Part shown: positions 1 to 8,292 of the stretch, piece by piece
How positions within the stretch are numbered: the first letter of the stretch is position 1
Layout: each line of letters begins with the position of its first letter
From: Candidatus Zixiibacteriota bacterium
Lineage (GTDB): Bacteria; Zixibacteria; MSB-5A5; WJJR01
NCBI GenBank assembly: GCA_036397555.1
Contig: DASWIS010000035.1
Location: 60,445 to 124,444, forward strand
Length of the DNA: 64,000 nt
Reading direction: 5' to 3'
Translations under genes and position numbers: made by a program
Notes under the pieces: model-generated
Databases searched by the model: none
Told to the model about the DNA's origin: nothing
The model's input: only the letters and a program-made list of their open reading frames with translations

Positions 1-1
1 G

Positions 2-724
2 ACGATAGCTGTTAGTGAGATCACACGCGATCCGATTTATGGAAGTGTCTTTTGGGATGGACTCAACAACTACGGTTACGAGACCGCGCCACAGGTCCGG
101 TATCTCCTGATAAACGGCCAACTGCAAGGCACGGTTGGGCTCACTCACACGGATCTGGATGAAGCAACGCCCACATTCAACGACATCTCTTATGCCGATC
201 AAGTTCTGACGTGGACCTTGGATATGTCGTTTGCGCATGTCCGCTGTTTCCTGTATGACGATTCGGACGAGGGGCTGATTGCACGGCCGGTCTGGGACCA
301 TCAGCGCGAGGCACCGGGAACTTACAGCACGACCTTGGAGCTCGAGATATTCCGGGGACCGGCCATAGCGCAATTCTATGGCTGGCGACCGGACGGTGCA
401 GGTTCCGATCCGACAGAATTCCGGATTTGCGACTGCCAGTGCCATGCCGATCCGATGTGCGACGGTATTCCGAATGTATTCGACGTCACACGGGTCGTCG
501 ATGTTGCGTTCCGCGCCGGGCTGGCTGAGGAAGGTCTGTGTACGCGGGAATGGACCGATGTCGATTGTTCAGGTGTGACAGACGTCACTGATGTCGTGCA
601 CTATGTGAATGTTGCATTCAATAACGCCTCACCTGAAACGGAGTTCTGTGTCCCGACTTGTGATCAAGGAATGGCCGCGTCTTATGGGGGGCTTCTCGGT
701 CAATGGAATCGGCTTCAGCAATAA
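2..724 (+). CDS. Secreted protein with C-terminal dockerin-type repeats (5' partial)
   Basis: The reading frame is open from the window edge, so the N-terminus is missing. The visible part has a beta-rich segment followed, in the last ~100 residues, by two dockerin-like calcium-loop repeats: one around DPMCDGIPNVFDVTRVVDVAF and one around DVDCSGVTDVTDVVHYVNVAF, bracketed by Cys (CDCQC at the start, CVPTC near the end). Dockerin I repeats are Ca-binding modules; in lineages without cellulosomes they occur as short C-terminal tails of exported proteins. A similar tail occurs in the gene at 48873-49340. The last ~107 bases overlap, tail to tail, the end of the leftward HxlR gene. The function of the upstream domain cannot be told from what is visible. 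Confidence 0.75.
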   Translation, partial: TIAVSEITRDPIYGSVFWDGLNNYGYETAPQVRYLLINGQLQGTVGLTHTDLDEATPTFNDISYADQVLTWTLDMSFAHVRCFLYDDSDEGLIARPVWDHQREAPGTYSTTLELEIFRGPAIAQFYGWRPDGAGSDPTEFRICDCQCHADPMCDGIPNVFDVTRVVDVAFRAGLAEEGLCTREWTDVDCSGVTDVTDVVHYVNVAFNNASPETEFCVPTCDQGMAASYGGLLGQWNRLQQ

Positions 725-1349
725 TACTCCGTCCGACTTGTGTTCCCGCATTGCACCGTTTCCCCTTCAATAGAAGTCCAGCAACCAATCGCCCCAGCGA
801 CGGCGCCATGCGTCGGCCCAAACGAGCGACGCGGTACGTCACTGACGGCGGGTAAGTGTCGGCGACGTCACGGTCGATGAGTCCGGCGTGTTCCATTTCT
901 TTGAGCGACTGTGCCAGCGCGCGCGGCGTGATCGGCGATATTTGTTCGCGCATCTCCGAAAAACGCAGCCCGCCCTGCGAGACAATGAGGACGAACAGCG
1001 TCGGCAGCGTCCACTTGCGCAAAACGACGTCGCCGAGACCGAGGCGTTCGGCGCTGCGCATCAGTCGGTCGCACGCCGGAGCGAGGCGTTGTCCCGCCAC
1101 GGTGAGCAGATATTCGGGACGCATCGGGTGCCCATAGCCGGGATTGCGACGGACCCGCCCCTGCCCGGTCAGCGCGCGCAGTGTGTGCTTTAGCGAATCG
1201 GGACTGATCCCCAGCCGGAATGTGAGTTGCACGAACTTCGCTTCGCCGTGCAGACGCGACAGCTCCGCCATGACCGGGATCGCCCAACGGTGATGACACA
1301 GGGCGACCAGCTTGTCAATCTGATTCACACGATCAAAATACGTTGACAC
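618..1349 (-). CDS. Tandem-domain HxlR-type winged-helix regulator
   Basis: The protein carries two HxlR-like winged-helix domains in tandem. The first runs from HHRWAIPVMAEL to about RLAPACDRL, the second from LRKWTLPTLFVL to RLGRRMAPSLGRL; both share the W-x-x-P helix, a FxxLxxxxxISPxxLxxxLxxLxxxGLxxR recognition helix and a wing. Ordinary HxlR proteins have one domain (~110 residues) and dimerise, so this looks like an intramolecular dimer. There is no ATG before the first domain; GTG at 1349 or GTG at 1328 are the likely starts, neither with a clear ribosome site. It is divergent from the VOC gene at 1407 and probably controls it. The C-terminal ~40 residues overlap the convergent dockerin gene and may be non-native. 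Confidence 0.75.
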   Translation of the reverse strand: MSTYFDRVNQIDKLVALCHHRWAIPVMAELSRLHGEAKFVQLTFRLGISPDSLKHTLRALTGQGRVRRNPGYGHPMRPEYLLTVAGQRLAPACDRLMRSAERLGLGDVVLRKWTLPTLFVLIVSQGGLRFSEMREQISPITPRALAQSLKEMEHAGLIDRDVADTYPPSVTYRVARLGRRMAPSLGRLVAGLLLKGKRCNAGTQVGRSIIAEADSIDREAPHKTRPFLDHKSGHRTPFQVRRY

Positions 1350-1369
1350 GGAAATAAAGCAAGTATACT
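1343..1369 (+). promoter_or_regulatory. Sigma-70-type promoter of the VOC gene with palindromic operator
   Basis: TTGACA at 1343-1348 and TATACT at 1364-1369 with a 15-bp spacer. The -10 lies in a perfect 10-bp palindrome AAGTATACTT (1361-1370), a plausible HxlR operator in the divergent intergenic space. The spacer is shorter than the usual 16-18 bp. Confidence 0.5.
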
Positions 1370-1406
1370 TTTCGTATCGCTCGACCAACCCCGAAAGGAG
1401 CACGCT

Positions 1407-1781
1407 ATGACGGAATCACTCAACTACGACGGCGGCCTCACCTGCGCCTACGACGTCAAAGACATGCAGGCGTCGATTCGCTGGTACGAGAACGTCATGG
1501 GTTTCAAACTCCTCTACGCGATGGACGAGATGGGCTGGTGCGAGCTGGCCTCATCGGTCGCGCGCGTCAATGTCGGGCTGTCGCAAGTCGAAAAGCCCGA
1601 GGTCAAAGGCGGCGCGGTATTGACGTTCGGCGTCAAAGACATTGAGGTCGCGCGCAAGACCCTCGAGGGTCAGCAGGTGCGCTTCGATGGCCCAACGCGG
1701 ACGATCGAAGGCATGGTCAAGCTGGCGACCTTCTATGATCCCGATGGCCACACGCTAATGCTGTACCAGAGCTTGTCGTAG
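1407..1781 (+). CDS. VOC (glyoxalase/bleomycin-resistance) family protein
   Basis: This 124-residue protein has the VOC fold: two beta-alpha-beta-beta-beta modules, starting with LTCAYDVKDMQASIRWYENVMGF and ending with YDPDGHTLMLYQ, which is the typical last metal-site strand of the superfamily. Its substrate cannot be read from sequence. The start ATG has a strong ribosome site (GAAAGGAG, about 6 bp upstream). It is divergent from the HxlR regulator; such pairs commonly respond to reactive aldehydes or electrophiles, which is inference here. A second VOC protein lies at 63566-63940. Confidence 0.85.
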   Translation: MTESLNYDGGLTCAYDVKDMQASIRWYENVMGFKLLYAMDEMGWCELASSVARVNVGLSQVEKPEVKGGAVLTFGVKDIEVARKTLEGQQVRFDGPTRTIEGMVKLATFYDPDGHTLMLYQSLS

Positions 1782-1804
1782 AACAGAGGCGCTCGGACAA
1801 TCAG

Positions 1805-1937
1805 CGGTCATTCCAGGGACTGAGCCCCGCTCCGTGGGGCGAAGGACGTAGAATCTCCAAAACATACGGCACGGGAATTGGAGATTCCTCGCCCACGATC
1901 CCGCGCTTCGTGCGTGATCGGGGACTCGGAATGACCG
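1805..1937. repeat. MITE-like nested inverted repeat
   Basis: The outer arms CGGTCATTCC (1805-1814) and GGAATGACCG (1928-1937) are perfect inverted repeats, and an inner pair GAATCTCCAA (1851-1860) and TTGGAGATTC (1878-1887) is also perfect. Between them are G/C-rich hairpins. No coding potential is evident. The layout fits a small non-autonomous repeat of the type seen in many environmental genomes. I saw no second copy in this window. Confidence 0.6.
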
Positions 1938-1963
1938 TTACAGATTGTCGAATGCACTGCGTG

Positions 1964-2347
1964 TCACGCGCCGTGATCGTGGCCTTCGTGCCCGTCGTGG
2001 TCATGATCGTGCTCTTCGATCTGACCGGGGGGCATGATCTGTCCGGCCGCGGCGGAGTCGACTCGCGCGATGTATCGGGCCTGATCGGCCTCAAACGTTT
2101 CGACGCAATGCGCACAGCAAAACTTGATGGTGCGGCCGTTGTAGACTTTCTCCACGGGGTCACCCATGCTTCCGAGTTTCTCGCCGGAGACGACGCACCA
2201 ATCGATCGGATACGCCTGCGCGGTCGCTGCCGGTTGCGCCGCGGGCGGGGTTTGAGTTTGCGATTGCTGTTCACCGCCGCAGCCGAGAAGCACAACGAGT
2301 CCGGCCAATGTCGACGTTGCCGGAATGAGTCTGAGGTACTTGCCCAT
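1964..2347 (-). CDS. Metal-binding lipoprotein with TRASH/YHS-like Cys motif and His-rich tail
   Basis: The protein has 127 residues. A lipoprotein signal (STLAGLVVLLGC) is followed by a Gln/Pro/Ala linker, then a small domain with DWCVVSGEKL and KFCCAHCVETFE, resembling YHS/TRASH heavy-metal-binding domains, and ends in a His/Asp-rich tail (HDHDHDGHEGHDHG). It is the last gene of the efflux operon, 80 bp after the RND pump gene, and has its own strong ribosome site (GGGAGGA) before the ATG at 2347. It probably binds copper, silver or a similar metal in the periplasm as a buffer or donor to the pump; the metal identity is inferred from the neighbours. Confidence 0.8.
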   Translation of the reverse strand: MGKYLRLIPATSTLAGLVVLLGCGGEQQSQTQTPPAAQPAATAQAYPIDWCVVSGEKLGSMGDPVEKVYNGRTIKFCCAHCVETFEADQARYIARVDSAAAGQIMPPGQIEEHDHDHDGHEGHDHGA

Positions 2348-2427
2348 CGCTAATCCTCCCAGTGTGGGTTTGCTATTAATCAACAGCATCTGGTCCGGTT
2401 CATCAATTCTCAAGTTCAGGTGTGGTC

Positions 2428-5400
2428 TCAGACAGCGGCCGCCCGGGATCGCTTCAGCCGCCGTTCCGCCAGCGCGCAGTAAATCGTCGGCACGACAAAC
2501 ATCGTGATCAGCTCCAGCGTCATTCCGCCGAAGGACGGGATCGCCATCGGCACCATGACATCGGAGCCGCGCCCGGTCGAGGTCAGCACCGGCAGCAGCG
2601 CAAGGATGGTCGTGGCGGTGGTCATCAGGCACGGCCGTACACGGCGCAGCCCGGCCTGCACGGTCGCCTCGTGGATCGCTTCGACCGATGCGGGCTTTTG
2701 TTCGGTGAACGACTGATCCAGGTACGTCGCCATGATCACGCCGTCGTCGGAGGCGATCCCAAAGAGCGCCAGGAACCCGACCCAGACCGCAACGGACAGG
2801 TTGATCGTGTGGATCTGAAACAGTTGGCGCAGCTCCACGCCGAACAGACTGAAATCCAGAAACCACGATTGCCCATACAACCAGATCAGGATGAACCCGC
2901 CGCTCCAGGCGACGAGGATACCGGAGAACACCAGCAACGAGGTCGAAACCCGATGGAACTGAAAATACAGGATCAGGAAGATGATGAACAGCGCCAGCGG
3001 GATCACGACGGCGAGCGTCTTCGCCGATCGCACCTGGTTTTCATAGCTGCCCGTGAACCGATAGCTGACGCCGGCGGGCAGAACGAATTCGCCGGATGCC
3101 TGTTTTTCCTCGAGGTAGCGCCGGCACTGCTCGACCACGTCGACTTCGGCAAACTGCGGCTGCTTGTCGAAAACGACATACCCGGTCAGGAAGGTGTCTT
3201 CGCTTTTGATCATGTCCGGACCGCGGACGTAGCGAATCTCGGCGACCTCGCCCAAGGGTATCTGTGCCCCCTCTGTGCCGGCCAGTATGATCCGGCGCAG
3301 ATTGTCGATGTCCCCGCGCCGCTCGCGCTGGTACCGCACGCGTACCGGGTAGCGTTCGCGCCCTTCGACCGTCATGGTCAGGGGTTCGCCGCCGACCGCC
3401 GTCTCGATGACGTTCATGACATCGCGCACGCTCAGCCCGTATCGCGCAATGGCGGGACGGTCCGGGAGGATTTCCAGGTATGGCTTGCCGACAATACGGT
3501 CCGCCACGACCGTGGCCGGCCGGACCGACGGCACCTGTTTGAGCAGTTCCTCCAGTTGCAACCCGACTGCCGAGACCGTCTCCAGGTCGGGGCCGTACAC
3601 CTTGACGCCCATCGGCGCGCGCATCCCGGTCTGGAGCATGACGAGCCGTGTGGCGATCGGCTGCAGTTGCGGGGCCGACGTAGACCCGAGCATCTGGGCC
3701 GCCGCCACGATTTCATCCCAGATATCGTCGGGCGAACGGATATGGTCGCGCCAATTGCGATACGGTTTCCCATCTGGGTCGGGGATCAGTTGGCCGTCGG
3801 CATCGCGCACGAATTCTTCGGTTTCGTCGTCATACCGAAAACGCAGCCGCCGACCGTTGGCGTCTACGACGTATTCCGGCTTATAATTGATTACCGTCTC
3901 CACCATCGAGATGGGTGCCGGGTCCAGCGGGCTTTCTACGCGACCGATCTTGCCGACGACCGACTCGACTTCGGGAATGGCGCGGATCGCCAGGTCCTGC
4001 ATGCGTAGCGCGTCATACGACTCGCCGATGGATGCGTGAGGCATCGTCGTGGGCATGTAGAGAAATGACCCCTCATCGAGGGGCGGCATGAACTCCTGCC
4101 CCAGTCCCGGGAACGCATGCGCTGCTGCCCGCCAAACGACATTGCCTCGTGTCCAGCGCTGAGGAATCCCGATCGCTCCGAGGCCGTCGGGTATGAAACC
4201 GAAGACGCCATCAAACCCGATCCAGATCACGCCGCCCAGGAGCATCAACGCGACAGGAATCGCAAGGAATGCGGACTTGTGGGCGAGACACCAGCGCAAG
4301 AGCGGCTCGTAGTGCCGCCGAAATCGGTCGATCGCAAACAGCAGCACGCCGATGACAATCAGGGTAAACAGCAGGTTGGGGATCGCGCCATGATCCGGTC
4401 CCAATGGAAGCCAGTGCATCGCCAGCAGAATGGCGACGACACCCACAACGAGATAGTTGGCGAATGAGGGCGCCTTTGCCGCGACGTGTTGCGGCAGACG
4501 CGATCGCACGAGGTAGAATGCGCCGAAGAGTACCAGCGCCAGCCCGACCCAGAACGACACCAAAACCGCGGTGAGGACACCGGCCACGATCAGTCCGCCA
4601 TTGAGCCAAGAACGCAGGCGTTGTCGCACTGTCGATGTAAAGAGCGAATGCGCCATGGCGGGGATAATGGTCAGTGCGATGATGATCGATGCGATCAGCG
4701 CGAAGGTCTTCGTGTACGCCAGCGGCTTGAACAGCTTTCCCTCGGCGCCGGTCAGCATGAACACCGGCAGAAAACCGACAACCGTCGTGGCGACGGCGGT
4801 CAGGACAGCCCCCCCGACCTCCGAGGAGGCGCGGTAGACCACTGTGAGACGGTTGTCCTCCGGCCGCGCCGCATCGAGATGCTTGAGTATGTTTTCGGTG
4901 ATGACGATCCCCATGTCGACGATCGTGCCGATGGCAATGGCAATACCCGAGAGCGCCACGATATTGGCGTCGACCCTCAGGTACCGCATCCCGATAAAAG
5001 CGCCCAGCACCGTCAGCGGAAGCATCGCCGAGATCAGCGCCGAACTGCGCAGGTGCATGACCATGACCAGCACGACGATGATCGTGATGAGGATTTCATC
5101 GACGATGGCGGTGTTGAGCGTGCCGAGCGTCTCGTAGATCAACCCCGTGCGGTCATAGAACGGCACGATCGTGACCTTGGAAATGGTGCCGTCGGGCAGC
5201 GTCTTTTGCGGCAATCCGGGCGCAATCTCGGCGATGCGCGCCTTGACGTTTTTGATCGCCGCCAGCGGGTTTTCGCCGTAGCGGACGACGACCACCCCGC
5301 CAACCGCCTCGACGCCTTCCTTATCCAGGACACCGCGCCGTAGGGCCGGCCCCAGGCCGACCGTGGCCACATCGCGAATGCGCAGCGGCACATGACCGCT

Positions 5401-6240
5401 GACCTTGACCACGGCCTCTTCGAGGTCGGCGACACTCTTGATGAAACCGACGCCACGTATGACAAACTCGACGCTGTTGATTTCAATCGTGCGCGCCCCG
5501 ACATCGATGTTGGAGTTGCGTACCGCGTCATACACCATCGGCAGCGAGACGTCGTGTGCGCGCAAGGCATCGGGATCGACATCGATCTGGTATTCCTGCA
5601 CAAACCCGCCGACCGAGGCGACTTCGGCAATGCCATCGGCCGATGCCAACGAGAAGCGCACCTGCCAGTCCTGGATCGTGCGCAGCTCATGCAGATCCCA
5701 ACCGCCGGTCGGATTCCCTTGCGGATCACGTCCTTCCAGCGTGTACCAAAAGACCTGACCCAGCGCCGTTGCATCGGGACCGAGCATCGGCTGCACACCC
5801 TCAGGCAGGGTCCCGGACGGCAGACTGTTGAGGCGCTCGAGAACGCGCGAACGCGTCCAGTAGAACTCGGCATCCTCCTTGAAGATGATGTAGATGCTCG
5901 AGAATCCGAACATCGAGAAACTGCGAATCGTCTTGACGCTCGGTACGCCCAGCAGCGCGACCGTCAGCGGGTAGGTGATCTGATCCTCGATGTCCTGCGG
6001 CGACCGCCCCTTCCAATCCGTGAAAACGATTTGCTGATTCTCGCCGATGTCGGGGATGGCATCGACCGGAACCGGGTCGCGCGGCAACCCGCCGAGCTGC
6101 CAGTCGAATGGGGCCACCATCACTCCCCAGGCCACTACTGCCGCGGTGATCAGGACCACGATCAGTTTGTTGTAGAGACAATAGCGGATCACCCGGTCGA
6201 TCAGCGAGACCGCGGTGTCATGGGTGGCGTTTTCATTCAT
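2428..6240 (-). CDS. cusA: Heavy-metal RND efflux pump, CusA/CzcA family
   Basis: This 1270-residue inner-membrane pump exchanges protons for metal export through a tripartite complex. The HME-RND hallmarks are present: an N-terminal transmembrane helix, a large periplasmic loop starting DAIPDIGENQQIVFTDWKG, the proton-relay helix IGTIVDMGIVITENILKHL with conserved Asp and Glu, a second large loop with EFMPPLDEGSFLYMP, and a C-terminal membrane block. Methionines around TRLVMLQTGMRAPM sit where CusA proteins have metal-binding Met, so Cu(I)/Ag(I) is the likely substrate rather than Co/Zn/Cd; this is by memory of the family. It is longer than E. coli CusA (1047), partly from an extra segment between the two halves and an insertion around NYKPEYVVDANGRRLRF. 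Its start overlaps the end of cusB by 8 bp. Confidence 0.9.
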   Translation of the reverse strand: MNENATHDTAVSLIDRVIRYCLYNKLIVVLITAAVVAWGVMVAPFDWQLGGLPRDPVPVDAIPDIGENQQIVFTDWKGRSPQDIEDQITYPLTVALLGVPSVKTIRSFSMFGFSSIYIIFKEDAEFYWTRSRVLERLNSLPSGTLPEGVQPMLGPDATALGQVFWYTLEGRDPQGNPTGGWDLHELRTIQDWQVRFSLASADGIAEVASVGGFVQEYQIDVDPDALRAHDVSLPMVYDAVRNSNIDVGARTIEINSVEFVIRGVGFIKSVADLEEAVVKVSGHVPLRIRDVATVGLGPALRRGVLDKEGVEAVGGVVVVRYGENPLAAIKNVKARIAEIAPGLPQKTLPDGTISKVTIVPFYDRTGLIYETLGTLNTAIVDEILITIIVVLVMVMHLRSSALISAMLPLTVLGAFIGMRYLRVDANIVALSGIAIAIGTIVDMGIVITENILKHLDAARPEDNRLTVVYRASSEVGGAVLTAVATTVVGFLPVFMLTGAEGKLFKPLAYTKTFALIASIIIALTIIPAMAHSLFTSTVRQRLRSWLNGGLIVAGVLTAVLVSFWVGLALVLFGAFYLVRSRLPQHVAAKAPSFANYLVVGVVAILLAMHWLPLGPDHGAIPNLLFTLIVIGVLLFAIDRFRRHYEPLLRWCLAHKSAFLAIPVALMLLGGVIWIGFDGVFGFIPDGLGAIGIPQRWTRGNVVWRAAAHAFPGLGQEFMPPLDEGSFLYMPTTMPHASIGESYDALRMQDLAIRAIPEVESVVGKIGRVESPLDPAPISMVETVINYKPEYVVDANGRRLRFRYDDETEEFVRDADGQLIPDPDGKPYRNWRDHIRSPDDIWDEIVAAAQMLGSTSAPQLQPIATRLVMLQTGMRAPMGVKVYGPDLETVSAVGLQLEELLKQVPSVRPATVVADRIVGKPYLEILPDRPAIARYGLSVRDVMNVIETAVGGEPLTMTVEGRERYPVRVRYQRERRGDIDNLRRIILAGTEGAQIPLGEVAEIRYVRGPDMIKSEDTFLTGYVVFDKQPQFAEVDVVEQCRRYLEEKQASGEFVLPAGVSYRFTGSYENQVRSAKTLAVVIPLALFIIFLILYFQFHRVSTSLLVFSGILVAWSGGFILIWLYGQSWFLDFSLFGVELRQLFQIHTINLSVAVWVGFLALFGIASDDGVIMATYLDQSFTEQKPASVEAIHEATVQAGLRRVRPCLMTTATTILALLPVLTSTGRGSDVMVPMAIPSFGGMTLELITMFVVPTIYCALAERRLKRSRAAAV

Positions 6241-8284
6241 CCGACGCCTCCATGCTGCCGGCGATGCGATCAGTCACTTTGCCGCACTTGAGCATCGCCT
6301 GGCCGAAGTACGGATTGAAAACGGCTTCGGTCTTCGCCAGCCACGACGCGCCGCGATTGTTGAACGCCATCGGGCAGAAGGTGACATAGTGCCGCAAGGA
6401 ATCGGTGTGGCCGAAACGGTAGTCGCATTCGATCATTGCCGCAGAAACCGTGTCGAATGCCGCACGCAGCGAATTCCAGTCGTCCGCTTCAAAATCTCGC
6501 CCGGCCGTTCGAATCAGCCGATTGGAGACGGTCGCCCATGGCTCGGAAGTTGCTTCCGGCCTGCTGCTCGATGAGATCGAAAACACCGAATTGGCCAGAG
6601 TGCTCATCGCTCTGCGCGCGGTTTCGTTGTCATCGGCGGCCAGCGACTCGGCGAGATTGAAGTAGCTGTCATAGACCGTTCCCAACGCCTCAAGAAACGC
6701 CGCCGACAGCCCGGACACCCGTTGAGGGTGACCCGGCGTGGATTCCGCTCGGTGATCTTGACGGTCCATCCCATCGTGCAAGTGTCCCGCAGGCATGGCG
6801 CCGCCCTGTGGCGACATCATGCTGGGCTTGGCGCGGATCTGCAGCTCGCTGTCGATCTTGAAGGCCCCGTTGACGACGACTTCTTCGCCTTCGGACAAAC
6901 CCGAAACGACGATGTACTCGTCGCCCGCGCGCGGTCCAAGTATGACTTCACGGCCTTCATAAGTCGGCGCGGAACGATCCGGGAGTTTGACATACACCAC
7001 CGCCCGTTGTCCGGTAATCAGCGGCGCCGATGCGGGAATAACGAGGGGCGGTGTCAAGGTGTCTTTGGATATGCTGGCGTAACCCAGCGACGTTGCGCGT
7101 TCCAATGGCATACCGCAAATGCTGCATGCACCCGACGCCGTTGAAACGACTTCCGGGTGCATGGGACACATCCACTTGTCGGCCAATGATCGGTCGAGCA
7201 CTAATCCCGAGGTCGCGATGTCGGCTTCGACGACACCGCGAACAAACATCCCCGGTTTGAGCTTGTAGTCGGAGTTGGGAACATTGACACGGACCCTGAC
7301 GGTGCGCGTCATCGGGTCCAGAATCGGATCGATGAAGACGATGCGGCCCGTCACTACTTCGCCCGGCAACGCCGCGCTCGTGATCGTGACTTGTTGGCCG
7401 TAGCGGAGCCACGGCAGATCGGATTCATACGCCTCCAGCATGACCCAGACGGTCGTCAGATCGGCGATACGGTAGATCGGGTTGCCGACCATGACGTACG
7501 TGCCCTCCAGCGCCCGCTTGTCGATGACCACGCCGCTGATGGGGGCGTAGATCGTCAGCAAGTCCGACGGTGTGCCGCGTGCTTCGATCTGTCGCATCTG
7601 TTCATCCAGCAATCCCCAGCGACGCAGCTTCTCGCGTGCCGATTCGACCAGTTCGGTCGCCTGATCGGCCGCGCGTCCGGTTGCCACGTCGGTGACCTGC
7701 TTCGACCGCGCCACGGCCTGGAGCAACTCTTCCTGCGCGGCATACAAACCGGGGCTGTCGATCTCGATCATATGCTCGCCTTTGCGAACCCGAATTCCTG
7801 TGTAATCGACATACAGCCGCGACAGGCGACCGGGCACGAGTGCGACGATGTCGGCGACGCGGGTTTCATCGTAGTCAACCTTGCCGACGAGGCGCACAGT
7901 GGCGTGCGCCCAGCCCCGTCGGACCGGGGTAGTGACGATTTGCGCCAATGCACGTGCACTTTCGGAAACCGTCAACACTCGGGGGCCATCATCGGCACCA
8001 CCGCCCTGTGGGACAGGAATCAAATCCATAAAGCAAATCGGGCACCGGCCCGGTTCCGGCAATTGAATCTGCGGGTGCATCGAACAGGTCCACATCGATG
8101 TTGGCGCCGATGCGGCGGCATCGTCTTCGAGCCCATGCGACCGCTCACTGCCTCCGCGCAGCAGATACCCGGCGACGAGCAGCATCGCGAGGATGGCCCA
8201 GAAAAACGGCTGCCGTCTTGCCGATATCCACCATCCCAGCCGTCCGGCGGACCGATGATTTTCATGTTGGGCGTGATCTGTCAT
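6233..8284 (-). CDS. cusB: CusB-type membrane fusion protein with two metal-binding domains and a DUF3347-like tail
   Basis: This 683-residue periplasmic adaptor links the RND pump to the outer membrane channel. Domains in order: cytoplasmic start and one membrane helix (residues ~26-43); a heavy-metal-binding domain (~64-91, MWTCSMHPQ...CPICFMDL); the barrel-sandwich/lipoyl and alpha-hairpin core; a second heavy-metal-binding domain (~370-397, KWMCPMHPE...CSICGMPL) inserted into the C-terminal half; and a DUF3347-like region (~525-675, with FCPMAFNNRGASWL and NPYFGQAMLKCG). Most CusB proteins have at most one such metal domain. The ATG at 8284 has GAGGTG upstream inside the end of cusC; an open frame extends further but lacks adaptor homology. 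Confidence 0.88.
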   Translation of the reverse strand: MTDHAQHENHRSAGRLGWWISARRQPFFWAILAMLLVAGYLLRGGSERSHGLEDDAAASAPTSMWTCSMHPQIQLPEPGRCPICFMDLIPVPQGGGADDGPRVLTVSESARALAQIVTTPVRRGWAHATVRLVGKVDYDETRVADIVALVPGRLSRLYVDYTGIRVRKGEHMIEIDSPGLYAAQEELLQAVARSKQVTDVATGRAADQATELVESAREKLRRWGLLDEQMRQIEARGTPSDLLTIYAPISGVVIDKRALEGTYVMVGNPIYRIADLTTVWVMLEAYESDLPWLRYGQQVTITSAALPGEVVTGRIVFIDPILDPMTRTVRVRVNVPNSDYKLKPGMFVRGVVEADIATSGLVLDRSLADKWMCPMHPEVVSTASGACSICGMPLERATSLGYASISKDTLTPPLVIPASAPLITGQRAVVYVKLPDRSAPTYEGREVILGPRAGDEYIVVSGLSEGEEVVVNGAFKIDSELQIRAKPSMMSPQGGAMPAGHLHDGMDRQDHRAESTPGHPQRVSGLSAAFLEALGTVYDSYFNLAESLAADDNETARRAMSTLANSVFSISSSSRPEATSEPWATVSNRLIRTAGRDFEADDWNSLRAAFDTVSAAMIECDYRFGHTDSLRHYVTFCPMAFNNRGASWLAKTEAVFNPYFGQAMLKCGKVTDRIAGSMEASDE

Positions 8285-8292
8285 CTGACACC

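Noticed and set aside
1964..2866. 300-residue form of the metal-binding lipoprotein
   Set aside because: Residues before MGKYLRL overlap cusA in another frame; the lipoprotein signal and ribosome site are at 2347.
2422..4008. Long open frame on the plus strand (528 codons) opposite cusA
   Set aside because: Product is rich in Arg, Asp, Gln and His with no domain; it is the antisense shadow of the RND pump in high-GC DNA.
4486..5343. 285-codon plus-strand frame inside cusA
   Set aside because: Low-complexity His/Asp/Arg composition, antisense to a clear gene.
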